DNA from: Nocardia cerradoensis NBRC 101014 | GTDB taxonomy: Bacteria > Actinomycetota > Actinomycetes > Mycobacteriales > Mycobacteriaceae | Length of the DNA stretch: 64,000 nucleotides | Direction: 5' to 3' | Assembly (NCBI RefSeq): GCF_000308535.1 | Contig: NZ_BAFW01000146.1 | Location: forward strand, 62,001-126,000 | Shown: positions 1 through 10,786 of the stretch, one piece after another | How the letters are laid out: each line of letters begins with the position of its first letter | How positions within the stretch are numbered: the first letter of the stretch is position 1 | Notes under the pieces: generated by a model | What the model saw: only the letters and a program-made list of their open reading frames with translations | What the model was told of the DNA's origin: nothing | Database searches by the model: none | Program-made: the position numbers and the translations under genes

Positions 1-1997
<1,997 letters not shown>

Positions 1998-2008
1998 CCG
2001 GCGCCGGC

Positions 2009-2974
2009 CTACCCGCCCTGCGGCACGAACTTCGGTTCGGCGAGGGCCTGGTAGTCCGGCAGCTGGGCCGCTTTGTCCAGGGAACCCTGCGATTTCGCCC
2101 AGCCGGCCAACGTCGTCAGGGTGGCGGCGAGATCGGGTCGCAGCTGCAGGCGGAAGTCGAACTCGGGCAGGATCTTCCGGATGAGGTCCGCCGACAGCTG
2201 AGTCGATGCGGCAACCGCGGCGATCGCCGGCTCGGCTCCGGAGGTCAGCTGGGTTCCCGCCTCGCCCAGGGCCGCGAAGAAGGCGGTCAGCGCATCGGGT
2301 TTGCCGCTGACGGCGTTGTCGGTGGCCAGGTACAAGCTGTGCTGGCTGTAGGTGCCGCCGGCCAGTTCCACCGCGTCACCGCCGAGCGCGTCGATCACCT
2401 GGGCCTGGTACGGCTGGAAGATCGCGACCGCGTCCACGTTGCGCTGTCCGGCCGCGGTCACCATCGCCTGCGGTGCCACCTGCACCAGCTTCGCGCCGAC
2501 ATTGCTGTGCGACAACGCGTTCGACGCGAAGTACGCCGCACTGGTACCCAGCGGCGTCCCGACGGATCGGCCGCCGAGATCCGACAGTGACGCGATTCCC
2601 GCGCTGCGCCGGGCGACGATTCGTGAACCCTCCCAGCGAGATCCGTCGCCGACGATGCGCAGCGCGGGCGAACGGGTCAGCGCCGCCGCGGCCGGGACGT
2701 CCGCGGCGGTGGCGATATCGAGTTGGCCGGCGGCGAGCGCCTGCAGCGCCTCGACCCCGGTGGAGAAGTTGACGACCTTCACCTTCACCCCGTGCCGGTC
2801 GAAATATCCGCCCTGCTGTGCCACCGGTATCTGCGCCCAGGAGGGATCGACGACGAAACCGACGGTCAGGGTATGCGGATCGGAGTCGTCGGCGCCGGTG
2901 CATGCCGCCAGCGGGACGATCAGCGCGACGAACGCGAGGACTGCGATCACGGCGCGGGACATCAGTGTTTTCAC
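2009..2974 (-). CDS. ABC transporter substrate-binding lipoprotein (sulfonate/taurine/nitrate type)
   Basis: The protein has 321 residues and begins with a lipoprotein signal whose lipobox is LAAC (residues 22-25), so Cys25 should be lipidated and the protein anchored outside the membrane. The mature part shows the SsuA/TauA/NMT1-like pattern (TVGFVVDPSWAQIPVAQQGG, then YFDRHGVKVKVVNF, and GTSAAYFASNAL around the ligand cleft). It is the last gene of a minus-strand operon after the arylsulfotransferase-family gene, the permease and the ATPase. The neighbours suggest an organosulfur ligand, but aromatic or other small anionic ligands are possible. Confidence 0.85.
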   Translation of the reverse strand: MKTLMSRAVIAVLAFVALIVPLAACTGADDSDPHTLTVGFVVDPSWAQIPVAQQGGYFDRHGVKVKVVNFSTGVEALQALAAGQLDIATAADVPAAAALTRSPALRIVGDGSRWEGSRIVARRSAGIASLSDLGGRSVGTPLGTSAAYFASNALSHSNVGAKLVQVAPQAMVTAAGQRNVDAVAIFQPYQAQVIDALGGDAVELAGGTYSQHSLYLATDNAVSGKPDALTAFFAALGEAGTQLTSGAEPAIAAVAASTQLSADLIRKILPEFDFRLQLRPDLAATLTTLAGWAKSQGSLDKAAQLPDYQALAEPKFVPQGG

Positions 2975-3035
2975 GGGCTTCTCTTCATCTGCGGAGGGAC
3001 GTAAAACGTTGTGATACAGGGGTTTCGAGAATGCG

Positions 3036-3794
3036 TCAGGGAACCGAGCGCACGATTCCGAGTTCGTGGTGCAGGCTGCGCCGCAGACCGCTGTACCCGG
3101 GCTGGTCGGCGAGCGTATCGGCGGGCCGCGGGCGGGGCAGCGGATTCGAGATCAGGTCGACGATCCGCCCGTCGCGCAACACGCCGATGGTGTCGGCCAA
3201 CCGGATGGCCTCGTCCACGTCGTGGGTGACGAAGACGACGGTGCGTTGCAGCCGGGTCCACACATCGATCAGCAGATCCTGCATGTTGAGCCGGGTGAGT
3301 GCGTCGAGGGCGGCGAACGGTTCGTCCATCAGCATGATCCCGGGTTCACCGGCGAGCATGCGCGCGATGCCGACGCGCTGACGCATACCGCCCGACAAGT
3401 GACTCGGCCGCAGTCCGCCGACATCGGCGGGCAGACCGACGAGGTCGAGCAGTTCCGCGATGCGGTCCCGCCGCTCCCGTGTGGCGACTCCGTGTGCGCG
3501 CAAGGCGAATTCGATATTCGCCGCGACGCTCATCCACGGGAACAGCACATCGCGCTGGAACGCCACGCCTCGACGCGGATCGGGACCGGTTACCCGCTCC
3601 CCCGCGTCGGTGACCGTGCCGGAGGTGGGTGGCAGCAGGCCCGCGAGGCAGTGCAGCAGAGTGGATTTGCCGCTGCCGGAGGCGCCGACGAGGACGGTGA
3701 ACGAGCCGTCGGGCACCGTCAGATCGATACCGCGCAGCGTGGGTCGCTCCGCGTTCGGGAAGCGCACCACCAGATCGTGTGCGGCGATCGCCAT
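3036..3794 (-). CDS. ABC transporter ATPase subunit (SsuB/TauB-like)
   Basis: This 252-residue nucleotide-binding subunit has Walker A GASGSGKST (residues 37-45), a Q-loop region near residue 80, signature LSGGMRQ (133-139), Walker B IMLMDEP (153-159) and an H-loop histidine in VTHD (192). The spacing and the DRVTGPDPRRG-like insert fit the nitrate/sulfonate/taurine importer class. The start is one base from the permease stop, so the two are probably translationally coupled. It should power uptake of the ligand bound by the lipoprotein at 2009. Confidence 0.92.
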   Translation of the reverse strand: MAIAAHDLVVRFPNAERPTLRGIDLTVPDGSFTVLVGASGSGKSTLLHCLAGLLPPTSGTVTDAGERVTGPDPRRGVAFQRDVLFPWMSVAANIEFALRAHGVATRERRDRIAELLDLVGLPADVGGLRPSHLSGGMRQRVGIARMLAGEPGIMLMDEPFAALDALTRLNMQDLLIDVWTRLQRTVVFVTHDVDEAIRLADTIGVLRDGRIVDLISNPLPRPRPADTLADQPGYSGLRRSLHHELGIVRSVP

Positions 3795-3795
3795 C

Positions 3796-4647
3796 TCAGT
3801 TCGCCTCCTTCGCCCAGCGCACCACTGGAGCCGTCACCGCCGCGATCGCCAGATCACAGGCCGCGCCGAGGACACCGAGCACGATCAGGCAGAAGATCAG
3901 CCGGTCGGCCTGGGAGAACAGCTGCGCCTGATAGATCCGATAGCCGATTCCCGCTGTGGTTCCGGTCATTTCGGCGACGACGATCAGCACGAACGCCATG
4001 GCGGCACCGACCCGGATCCCGCCCACCACGTCCGGCGTCGCCTCGGGCAGCACGATCCGGGTGAGCGTATGCCATCGCCTCGCGCCGAGACAGCGCGCGG
4101 CCTGCAGATAGTGCTCCGGCGTGCCGGCGAATCCGGAGTGGCTGTTGATCCAGACCGGGACGAACACGCCCAACGCGATGACCAGCACCTTGCTGTTCTC
4201 GCCGAGCCCGAACCACAGAATGGCCAGCGGAACCAGCCCGATGGTCGGGATCGGTGAGAGCAGCCGCAGCACGGGCTGCAACACCGCGCGGCCGACCCGG
4301 GTGGTCGAGGTGGCGATCGCGGCGAGTACGCCCGCGGCCACGCCGACCACGAGACCGAACAGCGCGCGCTGCAGACTCGCGGCGATATCGGGCAGCAGCA
4401 GACCGTCGCTACACAGCGCCTGCCCCGCGCGGGCGATCTGCGGCACGGTCGGAAACAGCTGGCGCGGAAAGCTTCCCGATGCGGCCACCAGCGACCACAC
4501 GAGTGCGGCCAGCACCAGCCCGGCCGCGGTGCCGCCGACGGTCCGCCAGTGCCGCGGCAGCCGTGCGAGACGGATGCGATCGCGGCGCGGCGATGCCGGG
4601 GCGGGTGGCCCGGCGGTGTCCGGTGTGGTGCGCAGACTCGATGTCAT
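3796..4647 (-). CDS. ABC transporter permease (SsuC/TauC-like)
   Basis: The likely ATG at 4647 is preceded on the minus strand by GAGGAAG and gives 283 residues. The open frame continues upstream only as overlap with the preceding gene. About six hydrophobic helices follow a Pro/Arg-rich cytoplasmic N-terminus. The EAA-type loop that contacts the ATPase is seen as LPEATPDVVGGIRVG, and the segment SPIPTIGLVPLAILWFGLG is characteristic of BPD_transp_1 permeases for nitrate, sulfonate and taurine. It sits between the arylsulfotransferase-family gene and the ATPase gene. Confidence 0.9.
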   Translation of the reverse strand: MTSSLRTTPDTAGPPAPASPRRDRIRLARLPRHWRTVGGTAAGLVLAALVWSLVAASGSFPRQLFPTVPQIARAGQALCSDGLLLPDIAASLQRALFGLVVGVAAGVLAAIATSTTRVGRAVLQPVLRLLSPIPTIGLVPLAILWFGLGENSKVLVIALGVFVPVWINSHSGFAGTPEHYLQAARCLGARRWHTLTRIVLPEATPDVVGGIRVGAAMAFVLIVVAEMTGTTAGIGYRIYQAQLFSQADRLIFCLIVLGVLGAACDLAIAAVTAPVVRWAKEAN

Positions 4648-4699
4648 GGGTCGAACTTCCTCGAGTGGATGACCGGCGGCCCGGCCGGTGAGAACCGGA

Positions 4700-6031
4700 C
4701 TAGGCGCCCGGAGGAACAGTGCCGCGCAGGTCGACGGCGACCGGGGCGGACCGCGGCGCGCCGATCGGCACCCAGTCGAACGGAACCGCCTGCGCCCGAT
4801 AGACCATCGGCGTCGCACTGAGGCGGTCCACGCCCGGCACGCGGGGCTCCCGGACCTCCGGTTCGCCCGCGACGCCGAGCCCCTCGTAGGGCGAGACGTA
4901 CTCCCAGACCACCTGGCCCTGCGGCGTCACCTGGAAGATGCGCCCCTGCATGCCCTCGGTGATCAAGGTGTTGCCGTTGGGCAGCCGCTGCGCGTTGCTG
5001 ACGAACGAGCTGAAGAAGGTCCACGACGGCAGACCCGAATCCTCGGCGGTGTACTGCCAGACGATCTGGCGCGTCGACGGATCCACTTCCAGCACACGGG
5101 ATCCCGCGTAGATGCCCAGCGGTACCGGCGGATAACCGGCCCCGCCCTGGTTGTCGAAGATCAGAATGTTCCCGGCGCCCGGCAGGCCGTCGGCGATGAG
5201 GTGCGGATTGTGCTGCCCGGAGATCTGATCCAGCGGCCGCGGCACCTTGTGTGCGTTGATCCGCTGGTGTTGCGCTCCGGGCTCGGCGTCGAAGTACGGG
5301 CCCAGCCGCCACACGACGGCTTTCGTGGTCTTGTCGATCAGGGCGACGACATTGGCCTTGCGGCAGCTGATGAGGATGTTGTCCGGGTGGAAGACCGTGT
5401 GCGGGTCCGCGCGGTGCCAGTGATTGGGGCCCAGCGATTTCGCGCTGTTGATCTCCAGGTAGCCCCACGGATCGTCCGGATCGCGAAGCACCGTGGCGCG
5501 CAGCGCATCCCATCCTGCCTCGGAGAACCCCAGTTCGTGCAGGTGGTCGCCGGCGCGCCACTCCCACACGATCGCCCCGTCGGGGTCCACCTCGTAGAGT
5601 CCTTGATCGCCGATCGGATCGGAACCCAGACCGGGCACGATACGTGGGATGGTGACCAGCAGCAGCCGGTTGCCGTTCGGCAGCAACTCCCAGTCGTGAT
5701 TCTGCCGCGCGGCGCCGCCGGGCGCCTCCCGTCCCCATTCCCACACCTTCTCCCCCGACCAGTCCAGTTGTCCCACAGTGCGATTGGCGTAGATGCCGCC
5801 GCGCGGATCGTCACCGGGCTCGAGTTGCACTCCGACGTCGCCGAGCCGGCCGTTGTTGAGTCCGGGGTCGAGGATGCGCGGCGGCACCCCAGCGAACGGC
5901 CATTCCCGGTGCACGTCGCCAGTGAGATCGATCAGCCGGGTGACACCGTCGGCCCCGGTGAAGAGGATGTAACTGTCGTGCGCCGCCTCCGGGTCGTGGT
6001 AGGTGACGCCGGTGAGTCGTACGAAGGCCAT
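4700..6031 (-). CDS. Arylsulfotransferase (ASST) family protein
   Basis: The protein has about 443 residues built from repeated WxWxW-type blades (VWEWGREA, IVWEWRAGD, IVWQYTAED, VVWEYVSP) with intervening NGN turns (LLPNGNRLLLV, RLPNGNTLITE). This is the propeller pattern of the arylsulfotransferase family, which moves sulfate between phenolic sulfates and phenols without PAPS. No signal peptide is visible, unlike secreted enterobacterial AssT, so the site of action is unclear. ATG 6031 is preferred (GGAG eight bases upstream); a GTG at 6052 is possible. It heads the ABC importer operon, which suggests that sulfated or sulfonated compounds are imported and processed together. Confidence 0.75.
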   Translation of the reverse strand: MAFVRLTGVTYHDPEAAHDSYILFTGADGVTRLIDLTGDVHREWPFAGVPPRILDPGLNNGRLGDVGVQLEPGDDPRGGIYANRTVGQLDWSGEKVWEWGREAPGGAARQNHDWELLPNGNRLLLVTIPRIVPGLGSDPIGDQGLYEVDPDGAIVWEWRAGDHLHELGFSEAGWDALRATVLRDPDDPWGYLEINSAKSLGPNHWHRADPHTVFHPDNILISCRKANVVALIDKTTKAVVWRLGPYFDAEPGAQHQRINAHKVPRPLDQISGQHNPHLIADGLPGAGNILIFDNQGGAGYPPVPLGIYAGSRVLEVDPSTRQIVWQYTAEDSGLPSWTFFSSFVSNAQRLPNGNTLITEGMQGRIFQVTPQGQVVWEYVSPYEGLGVAGEPEVREPRVPGVDRLSATPMVYRAQAVPFDWVPIGAPRSAPVAVDLRGTVPPGA

Positions 6032-6082
6032 GCAGTTCACTCCATCAGTCACAGGTTGAGCGGGCGTGTCGCCGATGTTACG

Positions 6083-6095
6083 AATCTAATCGATT
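6083..6095. promoter_or_regulatory. Possible LacI-type operator in the divergent promoter region
   Basis: Between the divergent arylsulfotransferase operon and the LacI-family gene lies an A/T-rich patch with nested dyads: AATC-N5-GATT (6083-6095) and the perfect 8-mer AATCGATT (6088-6095). LacI/GalR regulators usually bind short dyads near their own divergent promoters. The dyad is short and the assignment rests mainly on location. Confidence 0.25.
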
Positions 6096-6186
6096 TGCGC
6101 CGCAGATCAGCCGTCCGCAGACTGTAATGATCCGGATGATTTCAAGTCTGGCCGAGCGAGGACGAACCGTTGAGGATGGAGCGAAT

Positions 6187-7227
6187 GTGACTGTCAAACG
6201 CGCGACTCTCGCCGATGTGGCCCGCCGTGCGGGCACCTCCACCGCTGTGGTCAGTTACGTGCTCAACGACGGCCCGCGGCCGGTCTCGGAGTCGACACGC
6301 GCCCGGGTGGTGGCCGCGTTGGACGCGCTCAACTATCGGCCGGATCGGGCCGCGCGTGCGCTGCGCCGGCCGCGACGGTGGCGCCATCTCGGACTGCTCG
6401 TGCCGGATGTGCGGATGCCGCTGTTCGCCACACTGGTCGGGCACATCGAGGCCGAGGCGCGCCGACGCGACCACCTGACCCTGATCGGCAATACCGGTTA
6501 CGACCCGGAGCGGGAAATCGAATTCGCCTCCGCCTTCACCGATTCCGGCATCGAGGGGCTCATCGTGGTGGGCGGCGCCAACGGCCGTGCCACCGCGGAC
6601 CTGTGCCGCCACGCGCGCATCCCGATCGTGTGGGTCCACAACAACCGTGACGAGGTCGAGCCCGACGTCGTGGGCGCCGACCACATCCGGGCCGGCGCGT
6701 CGGCGACCCGCCATCTGACCGACACCCATCGCCGCGGCGACGTCGTGTTCGTCGGCGGCTTCACCGCCGGCGAAGTGGCACACGGCGACCGCGAGACGGT
6801 CGCGCAACGATACGAGGGGTATCGATCGGTCGTCGGCTCCGAGCGGGCGCGGCGGATCGCCACCGATCTCACCCCCGCCGGCGCCTATCACGCCGTCGGG
6901 CGCTACCTGGCCGGCAACCCGGCCCCGGACGGGCTGGTGGTCGGCACCTACGCGCAGGCCGCCGCGACCCTGCGCGCCGTCGCCGACGCGGGGTTGCTCG
7001 TCCCCCGGGACCTCTCCGTGGTGGGCTACGACACCGATACGGCCGACACCTACGCGGCGGTCACACTCACCGCCGTACGGCAGCCGATCGACGTCATCGC
7101 ACGCCTGGCGCTGTCGCGCGTCCTGGATTCGGATGAGACTTCGAATCGGACACAGCCACCGGGCCCACCGGAACCGATCGTGACCCACCTGGCGATCGGC
7201 GAAACCTGTGGCTGCGCAACCCGATAG
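6187..7227 (+). CDS. LacI/GalR-family transcriptional regulator
   Basis: From the GTG at 6187 (GGAG in the preceding 15 bases) the product is 346 residues. The N-terminal helix-turn-helix reads TLADVARRAGTSTAVVSYVL and is followed by the hinge NYRPDRAARALRR. The rest is a periplasmic-binding-protein-like effector domain (LGLLVPDVRMPLFATL, GLIVVGGANG, LSVVGYDTD). An upstream ATG at 6127 would add 20 residues without domain match. It is divergent from the arylsulfotransferase/ABC operon and is the natural candidate to control it. The effector is unknown. A strong hairpin follows the stop. Confidence 0.9.
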   Translation: MTVKRATLADVARRAGTSTAVVSYVLNDGPRPVSESTRARVVAALDALNYRPDRAARALRRPRRWRHLGLLVPDVRMPLFATLVGHIEAEARRRDHLTLIGNTGYDPEREIEFASAFTDSGIEGLIVVGGANGRATADLCRHARIPIVWVHNNRDEVEPDVVGADHIRAGASATRHLTDTHRRGDVVFVGGFTAGEVAHGDRETVAQRYEGYRSVVGSERARRIATDLTPAGAYHAVGRYLAGNPAPDGLVVGTYAQAAATLRAVADAGLLVPRDLSVVGYDTDTADTYAAVTLTAVRQPIDVIARLALSRVLDSDETSNRTQPPGPPEPIVTHLAIGETCGCATR

Positions 7228-7228
7228 G

Positions 7229-7251
7229 GCCGGGCCCGGTCCGGGCCCGGC
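7229..7251. terminator. Bidirectional hairpin terminator
   Basis: A perfect G+C-rich inverted repeat, GCCGGGCCC-N5-GGGCCCGGC, begins two bases after the LacI-family stop and precedes the convergent stop of the PRC-barrel gene at 7267. There is no U-run, as is usual in actinobacteria. Confidence 0.65.
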
Positions 7252-7266
7252 TCACACCATCAGTGG

Positions 7267-8076
7267 TCAGCGTTCGTCCGGGTAGCGGCGATCGTCGTAG
7301 CGCCCCGGATCGGTGCCCTCGGTGTCGATGCGCTCCTTGCGCACGGTGTCGCCGACGGTCTCCTGTTCCTCGACGTCGTCGACGGCCAAGCGCACCCGCT
7401 CGACCGGCACCGTCTCCTTGTCCACGGTCACCCGGTCACGGTGCAGGGTGACTTCCCGTTCCTCGTCGCCCAGAGAGGTCTGCCCGTACGCACCGGCGTC
7501 GGTGACCGGTTCGCGTTCCACCCGGACCTCTTCGTGGCTGGTGGGCACCGTCACGGTCTGATCCTCGGTGACGACGTACTTGCGCAGGCGCGCGGTGCCG
7601 ACCTCCTCACGCTGCGTATCGACGTTCAAGCGCTCCTCGGAACGGATCAGGCCCTGGTCGCCGGTGGGATCGGTGGCAGCGTGGCGTCCGGACGGGGCGG
7701 CATCGGGACGCGCGGTCCCCTGCCCGTCGCGCATGGCACGGCCGTAGGCGTCCCAGCCGGAGTGGTTCGGGTCGACGTGGTAGTGGCGGAACAGCTGTTC
7801 CTCGCCCTCGCGGCTGATGTGCCCGTCCTGTTCGACGGCGGGCGCGGATTTGACCATTTCCTTGTCCACATTCACCCGCAGCGCGTCGGACTGCGGATTG
7901 TGCTGCGCCCCGACCAGCGGGACCAGCGAATCGTGGCGGAACAGTCCCGTGGACACCGATGCCCAGGTCGGCGAACCGGTTTCGTTGTTGACGTAGATGT
8001 TCTTGACCTTGCCGATCTTGTCGTCGTGCGAGTCGTACACGGTGCTGTCCATCAGAGTGTCGAGCTGTCCGGTCAT
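7267..8076 (-). CDS. PRC-barrel and YsnF/DUF2382 domain stress protein
   Basis: This 269-residue protein has two parts. The N-terminal PRC-barrel-like domain (about residues 1-85) begins QLDTLMDSTVYDSHDDKIG, with KVKNIYVNNETGSPTW. The charged C-terminal domain (about 135-250) has the conserved YsnF/AvaK (DUF2382) pattern: SEERLNVDTQREEVGTARL, RKYVVTEDQTVTVPTSHEEV, then VERVRLAVDDVEEQETVGD. Such proteins are general-stress associated; the biochemical role is not established. ATG 8076 is chosen for GAGGAGAG just upstream; an ATG 12 codons earlier lacks a ribosome site. Confidence 0.85.
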   Translation of the reverse strand: MTGQLDTLMDSTVYDSHDDKIGKVKNIYVNNETGSPTWASVSTGLFRHDSLVPLVGAQHNPQSDALRVNVDKEMVKSAPAVEQDGHISREGEEQLFRHYHVDPNHSGWDAYGRAMRDGQGTARPDAAPSGRHAATDPTGDQGLIRSEERLNVDTQREEVGTARLRKYVVTEDQTVTVPTSHEEVRVEREPVTDAGAYGQTSLGDEEREVTLHRDRVTVDKETVPVERVRLAVDDVEEQETVGDTVRKERIDTEGTDPGRYDDRRYPDER

Positions 8077-8673
8077 GGTTGCTCTCCTCTCGATCGGATG
8101 GGATGGATTCATCGGGGAATACGCCGGCGTGGGCCGGCTGTCGCCCCCGGCAGCCCAGCATGTTCGGCTACACCTCGGCAGGTACCCGGCAATCTTTCAG
8201 CGAAACCAGTCGGACAGCCATGAAATGCGATTCGACCACCCTCACGCGGGCCGATCGCGGACCGGCGCCGCCCTGGCCGCATACGACTTCGCGACCGAAT
8301 CCGGCTTGTAGCACCGTCGGATCCGGTCGACCAGCCGCCGAACACAGGGTCAGAGCGTCCGGGGCCAGCGCCGGGTGCAGGCGCGTCGCCGCCGGAAAGA
8401 CCGGGGCGCATGTCTGCACATTGGTGACCGCCCAGCTACCAGAGGGCGGGAGGTGGACGATATCGCTACCCTTGCGGCAACCAGTAGGAGTCGGGCGACT
8501 CGGCGACTTCGCGACAAGGGATACCGCACCACATATCCGTCGCCGTCACAATGCGAATCCCTTGGCCGCCAGCATTTTCCCTCCCGTGCCGCTGCTGCGG
8601 CCCTGGCGCGTCACATCCGCCGGCAGGTAACGACCCGAACCGCCTCCACCACCCCTCTCGATGGCGAATACTG
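8077..8673. other. About 600 bp without a convincing gene
   Basis: Overlapping G+C-rich open frames occur on both strands, but none has a ribosome site, domain pattern or natural amino-acid composition. The part next to 8076 must contain the promoter of the PRC-barrel gene. I see no RNA gene. Confidence 0.5.
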
Positions 8674-8710
8674 ATCGGTGCCCCGGTGGCGTCATCACCG
8701 GGACACCGAT
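8674..8710. repeat. Imperfect 15-bp inverted repeat upstream of the secreted hydrolase
   Basis: ATCGGTGCCCCGGTG (8674-8688) and CACCGGGACACCGAT (8696-8710) pair at 14 of 15 positions around a 7-base loop, 16 bp before the hydrolase start at 8727. It could be an operator, a 5' leader hairpin or a terminator of upstream transcription. Confidence 0.5.
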
Positions 8711-8726
8711 TGTGTGTGGAGTTGCG

Positions 8727-9647
8727 ATGAGGCTGCGAGCTTCGACCCTGACCGTCCTCGCCGCCGTGGGCATCGCGGCCGCCGCCTTCGCTCCCGCCGC
8801 CGCGGGGCCACCGCTGCCGGGCACCGTGGACCTGCCCTGCGCGGCGGCGACCCTACACCAGGACGCCGCGTGGTATCGGCCCGCGGGCACGCCGCGCGGC
8901 ATGGTCTGGCTACAGCACGGCTTCGCCCGCACCGAGGGCAACGTCGCCGCGCTCGCCGAAACACTGTCCGACGCAGGATATCTGGTCTTCTCACCCAGTC
9001 TGCCGTTCCTGAACCCGGACGGCTGCACCCTGCAGAACCTCGGCGACAACACCGCGTTCCTGGATCAGGTGGCCCGGCTGTTCGCCACCGCCGCCGATCC
9101 CACCGGCCCGCTGGCCACCTCCGCGGCCCGCGCCGGAGTCGGCCTGCCCGCGCTGCCGCGCCGGGTGGTGTTCATCGGCCATTCCGCCGGCGCCGAAGCC
9201 GTCGAATACGTCGCCCACCGCCTGCACGCCTCCTATCCGGACGCGTGGGCGAACCTGCGCGGACTCGTCGTGCTTGATCCGGTGAAATCCTTCCTCGGCA
9301 CCAACACCGACACCGCACTCATCGATCTCGCCGCCACCGACCTTCCCGTCCTCACCGTCTCCGGTCCGCCCGCGCTGTGCAACAACTTCGGCAGCGGAAC
9401 CGGCGCCCTGCGAACACATCTGCACCGGCCCTTCCTCGGCGTGCGCCTCACCACCGGCGAACACACCGATACCGAAGGCGCCTCTACCGATACGCTGGGC
9501 GAATTGTTGTGCGGCACACCGCAACCGGACAATGTGGCAGCACTCCAGCAACTCACCGTCCGCTGGACCGGCGACTACTTCGACGGCAGCACCGACTATC
9601 CGGCCGATGCCGCCGTGGCCGCCGCCGAACCTCTCACCGGAACCTGA
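8727..9647 (+). CDS. Secreted alpha/beta hydrolase
   Basis: The 306-residue product starts with a Sec signal peptide (MRLRASTLTVLAAVGIAAAA, with Ala-rich cleavage region near residues 24-27). It has the alpha/beta-hydrolase oxyanion segment (WLQHGFART), the nucleophile elbow GHSAG and a late LDPV/GEH segment that could supply Asp and His. Two Cys pairs in the mature part would fit an exported protein. The ATG at 8727 was preferred over an upstream ATG because it places the signal peptide at the very N-terminus. The substrate (ester or lipid) is unknown. It stands alone ahead of the polyketide cluster and need not belong to it. Confidence 0.8.
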   Translation: MRLRASTLTVLAAVGIAAAAFAPAAAGPPLPGTVDLPCAAATLHQDAAWYRPAGTPRGMVWLQHGFARTEGNVAALAETLSDAGYLVFSPSLPFLNPDGCTLQNLGDNTAFLDQVARLFATAADPTGPLATSAARAGVGLPALPRRVVFIGHSAGAEAVEYVAHRLHASYPDAWANLRGLVVLDPVKSFLGTNTDTALIDLAATDLPVLTVSGPPALCNNFGSGTGALRTHLHRPFLGVRLTTGEHTDTEGASTDTLGELLCGTPQPDNVAALQQLTVRWTGDYFDGSTDYPADAAVAAAEPLTGT

Positions 9648-9788
9648 CCGCAACCGGCGAGCCGCCGCGGCCCGGACGGATTCCGCTCGGCGCCAACCGG
9701 TTCCGACGATGCGCCCGTCACCCAGTCGAGCGTCCAGATTATTCCTCACCTGCGAAGACATATGCGAGAACAAGACGGCCGTAAGGCG

Positions 9789-9838
9789 TTAACGGTATGA
9801 TCACAGTGGGTTTACGGTCACGCCACAATGCCCTCGGT
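9789..9838 (+). promoter_or_regulatory. Promoter region of the SARP gene with TTWACGGT repeats
   Basis: An A/T-richer stretch precedes the SARP gene. TTAACGGT (9789-9796) recurs as TTTACGGT (9811-9818), exactly 22 bp or two helical turns later; a weaker CCTCGGT lies at 9832-9838. Phased direct repeats are the usual target form of OmpR-type SARP activators, so autoregulation or control by another regulator is possible. Confidence 0.35.
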
Positions 9839-9912
9839 ACTCTGAAACGGACTACAGCGACGTACGAATTCACGCTCACCGCAAAGCAATTCATGCTACA
9901 AGGGGACGCTAC

Positions 9913-10776
9913 GTGTCGAATCCTGTGTACGCCCGCGTTCTGGGCCCTTTGACCCTCGCCCTCGACAATCGCAATGCGACGCCGACTGCTCAGAAGCAAC
10001 GGCAATTGCTGGCGCTGTTGTTGATTCGGCATTCGACGGTGGTTCCGGTCACGACACTCATCGAAGAGCTGTGGAACGACGATCCGCCACGCAGCGCGAT
10101 CACGGTCGTGCAGACCTATGTTCTGGGTATCCGAAAGAAGATGGCGCAATATCTGGAGGTCGATCAGGGCGAGATCGCGGACCGATATCTCCGCACCTGG
10201 AGCAAGGGATACATGTTCGACGCACAGGACTGTGTCCTGGATTTGCGCGACTATCGCACGATGACCGACGCCGCGCGGTGTGCGTTGAATGCCGGTGACG
10301 ACGTGCGCGCGGTGGATCTGTTCACCGCGGCCGAAGCGCTGTGGACCGGTCCGGCGCTGCTGGACGTCGAGTGCGGCCTGCCCTTGTCGGCGGAGTTGTC
10401 GCATCTGGAACAGGTGCGGCTGACCGACCTCGAGCTGCGCATCGAAGCCCAGCTGCGGCTGGGCCGGCACCGGGAAGTCTGCCCCGACCTGGCCCGACTG
10501 ACCGCGGAACAGCCTCTGCACGAACGACTTCAGGCGTACTACATGTACGCGCTGTGCCGTTCCGGCCGTCGCCATCGCGCCCTCGAGTCCTACCACGAAT
10601 TCGCCCGTTCCCTGCAGCGGGAGCTCGGCCTGGATCCGTGCGTCAAATTGCGCCGATTACACAGCGACATCCTCAACGCCTCCGACGAATCGGTGACCCT
10701 GATGCTCGAAAGCCGGCACGCCGGATATCTGATCGGCTGGCAGGCGGGCGCGCAACGCTCGGCCACGCCCGCCTGA
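9913..10776 (+). CDS. SARP-family pathway-specific activator (ActII-ORF4/BTAD type)
   Basis: The 287-residue protein has an N-terminal winged helix of the OmpR type (about 1-95; QKQRQLLALLLIRHSTVVPV, ELWNDDPPRSAITVVQTYVL, IRKKM) and a bacterial transcriptional activation domain (about 100-245; LRDYRTMTDAAR, then LELRIEAQLRLGRHREV, YMYALCRSGRRHRALESYHE). This is the two-domain size of ActII-ORF4, RedD and DnrI. SARPs bind direct heptad repeats overlapping the -35 region and recruit RNA polymerase. GTG 9913 is used. It is convergent, by 10 bp, with accC of the type II PKS cluster and is the clear candidate cluster activator. Confidence 0.93.
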   Translation: MSNPVYARVLGPLTLALDNRNATPTAQKQRQLLALLLIRHSTVVPVTTLIEELWNDDPPRSAITVVQTYVLGIRKKMAQYLEVDQGEIADRYLRTWSKGYMFDAQDCVLDLRDYRTMTDAARCALNAGDDVRAVDLFTAAEALWTGPALLDVECGLPLSAELSHLEQVRLTDLELRIEAQLRLGRHREVCPDLARLTAEQPLHERLQAYYMYALCRSGRRHRALESYHEFARSLQRELGLDPCVKLRRLHSDILNASDESVTLMLESRHAGYLIGWQAGAQRSATPA

Positions 10777-10786
10777 TCCGGCACTC

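Noticed and set aside
8079..8630. Plus-strand frame of 183 codons in the gap before the secreted hydrolase
   Set aside because: No ribosome site, unnatural composition and competing frames on the other strand.
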